Shown here piece after piece: positions 48,380 to 57,984 of a stretch of 64,000 nt of DNA. Both the position numbers and the translations under genes were made by a program. The DNA comes from Nepenthes gracilis (Eukaryota > Streptophyta > Magnoliopsida > Caryophyllales > Nepenthaceae): assembly GCA_033239525.1 (NCBI GenBank), contig BSYO01000006.1:1550001-1614000 (forward strand), written 5' to 3'. Position 1 is the stretch's first letter; each line of letters begins with the position of its first letter. The notes beneath the pieces are model-generated. The model did no database searches and was not told the origin of the DNA. It worked only from the letters and a program-made list of their open reading frames with translations.

Positions 48380-49419
48380 AATTGATAATTTACCAATCCA
48401 ATATTGTCCTACACCCTTGACTTAGCTTTAAACACTCCAATTTGCATTCTATAAGCAATATATTATGTATTAAGTCAATTTTTTACCTTAAGAATGAATG
48501 TAAATACATTTATATTATATACTTTAAGGCATAGGTAGCATATTTATATTATAGAAATATAAAATACTCCTATTATCGATACATATGTTGGCGTTTGAAT
48601 TTCATTTAAAATACTATTCAAATAACATTGCGGTGTTCAAATAATGATTTGTGCGCTAATTAAACGCCAAACAAGAGAAAAAAAAAGGATGAAATGGAGT
48701 CATACAAATAGAAAAATTAAACGTATAAATCCTATACACTACCTATTACATTAATTCATAATTGGAACCAATAAAAATGAGGAGAATCTCTTATATTTTT
48801 ACTAACAAGTATCAGAAAGTAAAATAATAAGAAAATAGTAAAGATCTTGCTTATAAAGAATAACAATATGAGATATTAAGAAATATCACTTAGATCAAAT
48901 AACAATGAGAGAAATTGAAAGTGTTACTTGTATGAAATAATAATGAACGAAATTTAAAAATTTTACTTGCCTCGTATGCATAAAAATAATTTATTAGCAA
49001 ACACGAACAATTGGTTTCATCAAGAATTTGATTTTAAGCTCGCCTGTCATTAATAATTTATTAATTCTCAGCATTAATGATCATATCAAGTTAAAATTTA
49101 AATAAATTTGAGTTAAATTATTTAGATATTATACTCTAAATCCCATTAATAATTTACTGATAATGATAAAACCGACAATAAATTTATATTACGTGCTATG
49201 TGATCCAATTGTCATTTTGATGAAGTAAAAGATGTACGGCACACGCTTGTCATCATAATTATCATCCGATTGGTACTGGTGAGGCACTCGATAGACGGGT
49301 TCTCAAGTCTAGATTAAAAGAGACTCCAAGGATAAAATATGGAAATTAACAAAAACATTATTAGCATTTTTTAATTTTTTTCAAATTAAATTATATATTT
49401 AATAAAATTAATATTAGAT
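48380..49419. other. AT-rich spacer, no gene seen
   Basis: AT-rich sequence between repeat copy A and the TTA microsatellite. It shows no coding or repeat structure I recognise. Confidence 0.45.
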
Positions 49420-49862
49420 TATTATTATTATTAGGCCTCCTTATTATTATTATGTATTATTAGTATTTAGCCATTATTATTATTTTGTATTATTATTATT
49501 ATTTTGTATTATTAAGAGATTAGAGAAGAGTTGTACCTCTTATTATTATTATTTTGTATTATTAGGCGGCTCTTATTAGGTATTATTATTATTATTATTA
49601 TTTTGTATTATTATTATTATTTTGTATTATTATTATTATTATTATTTTGGTCGGTCTTACTATTATTATTATGTAAATTATTATTATTGTATTATTATTA
49701 TTATGTATTATTATAAATTACCCGCTATTATTATTACGTTATTATTATTATTATTATTATTATTTTTGTATTATTATTATTATTATTATTATTATTTTGT
49801 ATTATTATTCTTAGCCGATTATTATTATTATTATTATTTGTATTATTATTATTACCTTATTT
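49420..49862. repeat. Long (TTA)n microsatellite with TTTTG interruptions
   Basis: About 440 bp of TTA/ATT triplets interrupted by TTTTGTATT and short unique words such as AGGCGGCTC and TCGGTCGG. Open frames here encode runs of Leu, Tyr or Ile and are products of the repeat. Confidence 0.9.
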
Positions 49863-49939
49863 CCAATTTTTAGTGTAGTTTATCCTGTATTATTTTAGAC
49901 GTTGAATGACATCCTTATTAAACCTCATATTTTCCAGCC

Positions 49940-50945
49940 AAACAATGGTTAAGTGGGCCTCGAATTGAAAAATTCGACATCTATTCCCATCCATCCAAAC
50001 CAACTATCAAGGGGCAAACCACGAACGAAACGCCTTCATCGTAAAGACTATTAACCCCAACCATTAGATTTTTTAACAAATTAAATTATATATTTAGACA
50101 CAAATCATCACCTCCTTCGAAGAGCCAAAATGGGTACCTCAGATAGTGGAAGATTCATCTACCAATTTAGGTCGGCTCTAACTCGATCCCCGATACGTGA
50201 TTCTAAAGACTCTATGATAAAACGTTTGAGTTGAAATACTCCGTTAAGCTCGATTTTTGGCCGAAGTTGAGACCAATTTCTAATATTATTGTCTACGATG
50301 CCGTTGAATATCCTTGATTTTCGACGACTAGCCAAAAAGTGTTCATCGAATTTTGATCCAAGCCAACTATCAAGGGGCAAACCCTGACCGCCTTCATCGT
50401 TGAGACTACAACCCCAACCATCGATGAACACGGTGGGGTAGAACACGGTGGGGTAGACACAAATCATCACCCCGTCAAGCCAAAATGGGTATCAATGAGA
50501 TCCTCGAGGCGTGCAAACATCTCTTGGCTAAATATTTGGCTAAGGCGAAGAATATGAGCCGGAGATTTGATAAGCTAAACACGGTCCACATCTCCAGGGA
50601 TCCTCGAAAACATCTCTGGCTAAATATTTGGCTAAGGCGAAGAATATGAGCCAAGAGATTTGATAAGCTAAACACGGTCCACATCTCCGGGAGAAATGAA
50701 AAATTTAGAGTAGTACTCGAGAGATATGAGAAAAATTTTGAGTACTCCCAATGTAAAGGAATAGGAAGTGATGCAAGTATCTGACAGCAAGAACCGGATG
50801 ACGTTGTACTGGAGGTATCTAATAGACGGTACACCACTAGAAAGCACGGGCTAGGCTAAGAGGATTAAAAAGATAGCCGGCTGATATACCATAGTCTACG
50901 GAAGACTATATCGCAGTACATAATATCCCTTTGAGCTCAATTCCT
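49940..50945 (+). pseudogene. Ty3/gypsy (Tat-like) polyprotein remnant, RNase H to integrase linker
   Basis: Broken plus-strand pieces in the order expected for the Tat lineage. The first reads EKFDIYSHPSKPTIKGQT at about 49970; a second copy reads KPTIKGQTLTAFIVE at about 50346-50390 (the RT-RNase H linker, usually ...IKGQALADF). Next is LAKYLAKAKNMSRRFDKLN followed by TVHIS (C-terminal RNase H) at about 50515-50590. Last come RMTLYWRYLIDGTPLEST and YTIVYGRLYR (start of integrase) at about 50800-50920. Stops and frameshifts disrupt it. Two internal direct duplications are present (about 49998-50135 with 50346-50490, and 50499-50598 with 50599-50692). The remnant stops where repeat copy B begins. 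Confidence 0.75.
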
Positions 50946-51372
50946 AATCCATAGTATCATAATACTTGACACTTGTGGTACATAATTATCAAACTCAATT
51001 TTGCGGAACAATATTTCCACAGTTCACCAAGGTCAACCTAGAATATATTATACTCATATTCCTCATTGTTTAACTTTGAGCCACACCCGAATAGAGAATC
51101 GAAATACTCAATCTCAATTTAAATGTCAAACTCAACACTCATCGGTATAATATTCCTCGATATCTTATCGTGCATTATACATAGAATAACAAGTATTTCT
51201 TTATGAACATGAAACTCAACCCATTGAGATAAATACGTATAAGACAATTATATACTATAGTAAAGTTTTGTAGGTTCCTTATTCGTTATAACTGTGATAT
51301 TTTTATACAATTTTCTTCATTTTTACTATAGATATCTAAACATGCTTATGCATACAAATATCACGCAAAGAA
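50946..51372. repeat. 427-bp direct repeat, copy B
   Basis: Partner of copy A at 47912-48338 in the same orientation, about 3 kb away. Its left edge cuts off the gypsy integrase remnant, so this copy was inserted into, or recombined with, the gypsy element. Confidence 0.85.
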
Positions 51373-52565
51373 TGGAGTGTATAAACTCCGAATCTAAAAT
51401 TGTAAGTTGGTTCTGTGGATGTGGAACGCAGTACACCTAAAGCGCTATTACCAATGAAGGCCCAAGTAGGTTATGTGTGTGATCTGAGGCGTGCTTGTAA
51501 TATGCCCTATTGTTAATAAAAGATATTCTTTTTCCTTTTTATTTACATGTTGTTCTCTACTTCTTTTCTTTCTTCTTGTCTTCATGTGAATACTTAATTG
51601 CAGGTTGTATAAAAAATAGACGACCTAAATTACCCCTAAGTCGGGCGGGTTTTCACTCGCTTGTATTTAAACGTTGGTCATCGAAGTGACCCGTCAGTGG
51701 TCGTATTAAACCTTGGTCATTCAAATGGTCCGGAAGTGACCAACTTAAATTTTGGTCATCCAAACGGCCCATAAGCGGTCGAATCAAACCTTAACCTGAT
51801 ACCAAATGGCTCGTAAATGGTCGAACAAACCTTGATTCCATCCTAATTGCCATTCGCAGTCTAATACAAAACCTTAGGGGGTTTAAACGGTATGCATGGC
51901 AATCTCTTCCAATAGGAAATAATATAGTCAATATACGACGGTCGATAAATCGGGATGAAGTGTGAAAGAACAAATACTCCAACGGAAAGTTGGCTGCTTA
52001 GAATCATAACATGGGCAGTGCCACATAATGCGAAAACTCAATCCGATTAATATAAAGCATGCTTATATACAAAAAGTGTGCTCGTATATAAAAATGACTT
52101 GATACAATGTCATATATACAACAACATGTCAGAACTCATCCTGATGACTCCTCGAGGACTAAGGATCCATATGAAAGCACGACACACGCCTCCGAACCGT
52201 CAAACCGTGACGGTTAATGTTCTGAGACGACCGGCTAAAGGTCGCACAACAGGTTATCCTGCAAGCAAAAAAGGCAAGTAGAGGAGAAAAAGAGGAAAAG
52301 TAAGGTAAAGGCGCGGCAATGATAACAGGCACGTGTCGATTCCGGATAGGGCGCAGTCAAGTTGAATCCTCTGACAGATTAATTGTTAGGATTGAAACTT
52401 CCCTACACGGCGACAAGTGGCAGAGAACAACGGGTCACTCAGAGCAGCGTGAGTCTCAAGACGGCTCTGTAGCTCTTTGATTGCCCGTCCGGCGAAATAA
52501 CGAAATGAATCATCAATTTCAACCCACACCATTCTCCGGATTCTAGTGCAATGGTCAATTAATCC
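51373..52565 (+). other. Probable 3' non-coding part of the gypsy element
   Basis: No coding sequence is seen. About 51655-51850 holds a degenerate tandem repeat with the core TTGGTCATC-AA-TGG-CCG (unit roughly 40 bp). Its position between the pol remnant and the 57-bp minisatellite suggests it belongs to the 3' untranslated part of the same element. Confidence 0.4.
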
Positions 52566-52569
52566 GGTC

Positions 52570-53268
52570 AATTAGCGCATCCGCTTAGTTCTCCAAATTC
52601 TAATGCTATGGTCAATGAATCCGGTGAATATTCTTTCCAATTTAGCTTTTTGAATTCTAGCGTTGCAGCCAACGAATCTGGTCAACGTTATCTCCAATTT
52701 TGCTCTCCGAATTCTAACCTTGCGGTAAACGAATCCGGTCAACGTTCTCTCCAATTCAGCTCTCCGAATTCTACCATTGCAGTCAACAAATCTGATCAAT
52801 ATTTTCTCCAGTTCTGCTCTCCGGATTTTAGTATGGCGGTCAACGAATCCGGTCAATATTCTCTTTAATTCAGCTCTCCAAATTCTAGCGTTGCGATCAA
52901 CGAATTTGGTCAATGTTCTTTCTAATTCTACGTTTTGGATTCTAACATGGCAGTTAACGAATCCAGTCAACGTTCTCTCTCGTTCTGATCTCCAGATCCT
53001 AGCGTAACGGGCAACGAATCTGATCAACATTCTCTCCAGTTCAGCTCTCTGGCTTTTCGCGTTGCGGTCAATGAATCCGTTCAATGCTCTCTCCAATTTT
53101 GCTCTCCGAATTTTAACATTACAATCAACAAATCCAGTCAACGTTCTCTCCGGTTCATCTCTCTAGATTTTAGTGTTGCAGTCAACGAATTCGGTCAACA
53201 CTCTCTTCAATTAGTTCTCCGGATTCTAATGTTGCGGTCAACAAATTCGATCAATATTTTTTTCCACT
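52570..53268. repeat. 57-bp minisatellite, about 12 copies
   Basis: The unit contains AATCCGGTCAACGTTCTCTC and AATTCAGCTCTCCGAATTCTA. Because 57 is divisible by three, frames stay open on both strands (up to about 189 codons on the minus strand with a 19-residue period). The copies diverge without any sign of selection on one frame, so I regard these as repeat artefacts. Plant Ty3/gypsy elements, especially the Tat/Ogre group, often carry such arrays between pol and the 3' LTR. Confidence 0.85.
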
Positions 53269-53729
53269 CTGTCCATCAAATTCAAGTGAAACGGTCAACA
53301 GACTCAAGCAATGCGATCAACTAACGCAGAGCAAAAAATAAAATGTAGCGAAATATGCACGAAAATGAGAGATGAAGACAAAAAACAACTGCAAGTTTTC
53401 TTACCAAACTTTCTCTTTACAAGTTACACAGGTAGACGCATTCTATCATGAATATACCGAAGGTCAAAGTCCAAGGCTACCGGTATGAGGGGCTAGTGGT
53501 GAGGACGCCACTAGCGGATTTGTTCAAAAGGAGTAAGTGGCCCAAGAATAACGACGACTCATTTGTACCTGAGATGGTCAATGTTGTCGTTGATCGGATA
53601 AGCAGCAAGCAGGCTAGTCGCGGTCTAGGATGAACTTGACCCATGTCTAAATCGGCCCATATGCACCTTCCCAAGTCTTGATGGTCGTCTGTCCTAATTC
53701 TCTGTATCTGCAAGAAAGGAAATATCTAC
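53269..53729 (+). other. Stretch between the minisatellite and the putative 3' LTR
   Basis: Non-coding as far as I can see. It ends in CAAGAAAGGAAATATCTAC (to 53729), which could be the polypurine tract just before an LTR starting TGTAACG. Confidence 0.4.
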
Positions 53730-54058
53730 TGTAACGATAACTTTCAAGAATCAGAGTACATCCCGAGTGGAAGGCGTATAAATCGGCGTGCAATTCACAA
53801 AGGGAACCCTAACGGTTTCTATGTGTGGAAGGAAAGTGATCCATCTTCCTGACCGTTGCAATTGAGAATGGTGTTCGCATCCACACAAGAAATGTAACGA
53901 TCCTCACAGAAGGTAGGTATCTCACTTTGCCACCTAAGAAAGGTGGTAGAGGCCCGCTGTTATAAAAGGCTATGAAGATTCACTCCATTGGCATGCTCTC
54001 TCGCCTCCTAAACACCAACTAGTATACTCAAACTTATAGAAGCTCTCCACACTCTTAA

Positions 54059-54295
54059 TGTAGAGTTCCACATCGAATGGGAAGGTGAACGAAGCGTGCC
54101 ATTATAAGGGCGTGGATACCTTTTCTATGTGGACACGTTTTGGGGGCCGTTGGCTCGCCAGGAACAAAACCGTGAGGCTTGTAAGTTGGAGACGCTGTTT
54201 TCTCCCAGGTCTTGGCCTGTAAGCTGGGAACGCCGTGAAGTTCTTCTAGGGTAAAGCGGACAATATCTACAGGCGGGTTACCCGGGGACGTTACA
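54059..54295 (+). mobile_element. TRIM LTR 1 (237 bp)
   Basis: First and best-preserved unit at the left edge. It begins TGTAGAGTTCCACATCG and ends GACGTTACA. The following primer-binding site has a mismatch (TAGTATCAGAGCC). Confidence 0.8.
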
Positions 54296-54405
54296 AATAG
54301 TATCAGAGCCGGGGCCCAATTCGGTGTGCCAGCGTGGATGCTGGGCTTCCTAAGGGGGGTGAATTGTGGTATCCCACATCGGATGGAGAGGTGAACGAAG
54401 CGCGC

Positions 54406-54607
54406 TGTAGAGTCCCACATCGGATGGGGAGGTGAACGAAGCACGCCTTATTATAAGGGTGTGGATACCTTCTCCTTGACGACGCGTTTTGGGGCGGTGG
54501 ATTCCGTCTGCGAGAACAAAACTACAATGGGCGTGTTGGCACTGGGACGCCGTAAGTTCCCGGCCCAGAGCGGACAATATCGTCATGCGGATGCGCCGAA
54601 CGCTACG
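54406..54607 (+). mobile_element. TRIM LTR 2 (202 bp), preceded by a 41-bp partial copy
   Basis: Begins TGTAGAGTCCCACATCGG. The same first 41 bases are present once more immediately upstream (54365-54405), a local duplication. The 3' end is mutated (GCTACG instead of GTTACA), as is the following primer site (TGGTATCGAG). Confidence 0.75.
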
Positions 54608-54671
54608 GATGGTATCGAGTGGGATCCGGTCCGGGTGTGCCGCGGGACGCCTGGTCCCCAAGGGGGTGGGA

Positions 54672-54877
54672 TCAGAGTCACACATCGGATGGGGAGGTAA
54701 ACGAAGCACGCCTTATTATAAGGGTGTGGATACCTTCTTCTTGACGACGCGTTTTGGGGGCGGTGGATTCCGTCTGCCAGAAATAAAACCGTCTTTGGCC
54801 GCGTGTTGGCACAGGGCCTTGTAAATTCCCGGCCCGGAGAGACAATATCGTCATGCGGATGCGCCGGGGATGTTACA
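54672..54877 (+). mobile_element. TRIM LTR 3 (206 bp), joined directly to a partial LTR
   Basis: Its start is eroded (AGAGTCACACATCGG) and it ends GATGTTACA at 54877. No internal region follows: the next bases fall in the middle of another LTR, which implies a deletion or unequal exchange at this junction. Confidence 0.75.
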
Positions 54878-55181
54878 CGCGCTTTATAAGCCGTGGAGAC
54901 CTTTCCCTTAGAAACGCGTCCTGGGAGCCTGTGGGAGGTTCACCAAGAGAAAACCTTGAGGCCTGTGTATGGCTGGAGATGCCGTGAAGTTCTCCCAAGC
55001 CAATGAGAATAATATCTCGCCACGCTGTGCCGCCGCTGCACCACTTTGGAAGACGCATTTTGAGGACCGTGGGCCTGCCAAAAACAAAACCATGCCGGCC
55101 GCGTGTTGGCTTCAGACGCTGTGAAATTCTCTTAGCCCAAAGCGGACAATATCTATAGGCAGGTGGCCCGAGGATGTTACA
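54878..55181 (+). mobile_element. TRIM LTR 4, chimera of two LTR fragments
   Basis: It begins mid-LTR and passes through the GTGAAGTTCTCCCAAGC region once. Near 55050 it re-enters the ACGCATTTTGAGGACCGTGG region and reaches the LTR end GATGTTACA at 55181. The first part of a normal LTR is missing. A well-kept primer site (TGGTATCAGAGCC) follows. Confidence 0.7.
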
Positions 55182-55249
55182 GATGGTATCAGAGCCGGGA
55201 TCCAGTCTGGTGTGCCAGTGAGGACGTTGGGTCCCCAATGGGGGTGGAT

Positions 55250-55488
55250 TGTAAAGTCCTACATTGGATGGGGAGGTAAACAAAGCGTACATTTATAAGG
55301 GCGTGGATACCTTTCTCTTGTGGACACGTTTTGGGGGCTGTTGGCTCACCAAGAACAAAACCGTGAGGCTGTAGGGTGGGAGACGTCGCGAAGTTCTCCC
55401 AGACCTCGGCCTGTAGGCTAGGGACGCCGTGAAGTTCTCCCAAGCAAAGCGGACAATATCCACATGCGGATGCACCGGGGATGTTACA
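55250..55488 (+). mobile_element. TRIM LTR 5 (239 bp)
   Basis: Right-hand terminal unit, starting TGTAAAGTCCTACATTGG and ending GATGTTACA, then the target duplication CTTAA. Its length agrees with LTR 1. Confidence 0.8.
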
Positions 55489-55727
55489 CTTAAACTTTCC
55501 AACGCTCTCACCTTTTCTCTCTGCTACTAGTTCCTTGCGGGTTAAGTACAGAAAGAAACTACTTCTCGCAAGTATCCACAATCAAAGCTACTCTCTCCGC
55601 GAGTACACCCTCCACCATCATTCTCAAAACACATTCCTCGCATCCATCTTTGCATTCATTACATTTTACCTTCTAATCCTCATAAGGTTATTTGCTGACC
55701 GGAATACCGGGTGTTTTCTGTAGGAGC

Positions 55728-56265
55728 AAATTCAGTCGTCACCCGACCCCTTATTTAAAATTGTGGTGTGCAAAATTCTAAATTCAGTGGAATAAAAATT
55801 AAAATCGACAGATCAACTCAACGTGAATCCATTTAAAATTTAAATTTAAGACACATCAATTTTTATTTTAAAACCACAACGGTTGACTTTTAAATCAGCC
55901 ATGGTCAAAGGTGAGATAGGGAAAAGTTGGAAGAGGGATTTTGACAGGGTCAGGGTTTTTCATTTTATTAATTATCATAATTATTTTTAAATTAATAAAT
56001 ATTTTAATATTTTGTTTTAAACTTAGTTTTTATATATTAGGGGTTAATTATTTATGGGTGTCCATATTATCTTAGATATTATTTTCTATTATTTATATTT
56101 TTTATTTATTAAATTTTTATTATTGTTTGATTATCATATTCTAATATCATTTTAGGGTATTTTTTAGTTATCTATATTAATACATTCAGGCATGTTATTT
56201 TTTACATAATTGTTGGATATAATTTAATAACCTAAATTTGTTAAGCCTTACTGATGCATCTCTGG
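55728..56265. other. AT-rich spacer, no gene seen
   Basis: AT-rich sequence between the putative gypsy LTR and the next LTR-like block. It has no recognisable content. Confidence 0.45.
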
Positions 56266-57250
56266 GTCCGAGTTTCGGTGTAAATTAGAGAGCCTTCGAA
56301 TTTCTTACACTGCATTGAGCTCGAACAGGTTTGGTCTCCGTGTCTTTGAATATGGACCATACGCACCACAAATTATAAATAAGATGTCAGATAATGATAA
56401 AAAGTGTTTTCACCATAAATCTTTCGACACTCAAGTCATAAGTTTTTTCCTGAGAATGAAGAGATACAAGCGTGAAGGTAAACGTGATGTGAAATGCATA
56501 GTTGTTTATATGTAGAGATAGGAAAGTGAGTTAGAAGAGGCTTTGGCTCCTTTGGTACACTTTGAAGAGTGGCTCACTAAGATCACGAGATTAGAGTGGC
56601 GGTGTTGGAGGGAAGAGAGCCGATTCCTACTCCTTGCATTTCGGTTCGAAATTTAGCTGAAGATAGCTTTGAGACACCTCGAATGGTTTTTGATGTTTGG
56701 ATCACTTGGTTAAGTGAACTCGTTCCTTCTCCTCTTAGTTGAGTGGTCCCCCTTTCTCCATTGTAGGAGAGGTATTTGTAAGCTCCGCGGATGAGATTTT
56801 GGGCGCAGGAACCCTGTGATAAGTGTCCTGCTTGGATTCGCCGACCGTTGAGCGCTGACGGTGGTCAGCGGTGTTAGTTGTCGCTTTGTAACCGCGAGGG
56901 GACCATTCACAGGTATGGCCGGCATGTGTCTGATCGCTTTTTGTTGGGATTGGCTGAGCCGCTGTGGGGCGGTAGGTGCCACGGCTTGCTAGAGTTGATT
57001 TCGTCTCCCATTGGTTGACATTTTCTAAGCCGGTGTCTCCTGCGCTGTCAGTCTGCAACCGCCCTGAGAGGAGGATACGCAGATTGTGATTGGGCGCGCA
57101 TCAGGCGATGTCTAGTGGGTCTTGACATGGTATATTCGACCCAAATTTTATCTTTTGATGCTAGGCTTCGCACAAATCCCCTGGGCCCCTATCACCTGGT
57201 TGGGGTTTCCTGCTACTCGGGCCTTACTCCTGTCGGCCCATGTTCGTATT
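56252..57250 (+). mobile_element. LTR-like block related to 37571-39155
   Basis: Begins near TGATGCATCTC (56252) and shares several ordered words with 37571-37770: TTAGAGAGCC, CAAATTATAAATAAGA, CACTCAAGTCATAAG and GAGAATGAAGAG. It ends in GGCCC-rich sequence near 57250, as the other copy does. It lacks the minisatellites of that copy. No clean target duplication was found. Confidence 0.45.
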
Positions 57251-57259
57251 AGGCCCGTA

Positions 57260-57900
57260 ACTTATAATACTAAATCAAAAACTACCTTTTTAAATTCAAT
57301 TTTTATTCATAATAGAATCACGGTATATTTATTAATCTTTATTGAAAATTTTTAATAAAAATAATGAAAAAAAGATCATTTTTTAATTTATTTTTTAAAA
57401 TTGTAAAAATGTGGTCAAAGATATTGTTCTTTTAAATAAAAAGGGTGGCTGACAAAAGTGAAATTTCAATGTCAAAATCTTACAATTCAAGATTCTAGAG
57501 ACGTTTGCTCATTCCAAGTCAAAAAATTCATGCTTCCCAACTTTCTCCATCGCTGTGTTTCTTATGTAGGATCCAATTTTTATATATTTTAATTATAGCT
57601 GTTTTTTTTTTTTAATTTTAAAATAATTAAATTTAACTAATTTTTAAATTTTTTAAATATTTAAAATATAATTATTTATTTAAAAAATAAATAATTATTA
57701 TTCCTCAATTTTCGAATTCGAAGAACAGGCTCCATCGGGAGATGCCGTGTCAAAGGAGACTAAGACTTTTCTGTAGTTTGACAAATTTAAGGAGTCGTTA
57801 AGCATGAGATCTAGCGGCTACCAGCGCCAATCCACTCACCGATCTTACGTACACCCGCCCGCACCCTAATTATTGCCCATCTCGATTCGCCAGTCGTTTT
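57260..57900. promoter_or_regulatory. Upstream region of the tubby-like gene
   Basis: An AT-rich stretch to about 57700, then more balanced sequence leading into the 5' UTR (about 57900-57984). I see no unambiguous TATA box. Confidence 0.35.
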
Positions 57901-57984
57901 ATCCATTTGGTATTATTCATTTCTCCTTCCAATACCAAATCTAAAATCTATCCCTTCCATGATCTGTGATCACCGGCGATTGTG

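Larger units (their letters stand above)
54059..55488 (+). mobile_element. Tandem TRIM array (at least five LTR units) inside one target duplication
   Basis: A miniature LTR retrotransposon repeated in tandem. Order: LTR 54059-54295; internal 54296-54364; 41-bp partial LTR 54365-54405; LTR 54406-54607; internal 54608-54671; LTR 54672-54877; a 304-bp stretch fused from two LTR fragments, 54878-55181; internal 55182-55249; LTR 55250-55488. LTRs start TGTAGAGTCC-type and end GTTACA. Each internal region starts with a primer site like TGGTATCAGAGC, complementary to initiator-methionine tRNA, and ends in a G-rich tract. The whole array is flanked by CTTAA at 54054-54058 and 55489-55493. There is no coding capacity; internal regions are only about 65-70 bp. 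Open frames across it are shadows. Confidence 0.85.
53730..55727 (+). mobile_element. Putative 3' LTR of the gypsy element, carrying a nested TRIM array
   Basis: Starts TGTAACGATAAC after a purine-rich tract and has a TATA box (GTTATAAAAGGC near 53960). It is interrupted at 54059-55488 by the TRIM array. Without that array and one copy of its target duplication, the LTR is about 560 bp. The right end is placed at ...GGAGCA (55727), but another CA nearby is possible. No flanking duplication can be tested because the 5' end of the element is missing or scrambled. Confidence 0.4.

Noticed and set aside
49531..49873. Leu/Tyr/Ile-rich open frames
   Set aside because: Translation of the TTA microsatellite.
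52572..53141. 189-codon open frame on the minus strand with 19-residue repeats
   Set aside because: Product of the 57-bp minisatellite; frames are open on the plus strand too, and units diverge without frame-specific constraint.
52570..53268. Possible CRISPR-like array of regular repeats
   Set aside because: Units are contiguous without unique spacers, diverged, and in a plant nuclear context.
54055..55581. Several open frames of 70-139 codons on both strands
   Set aside because: They cross LTR and internal boundaries of the non-coding TRIM array.
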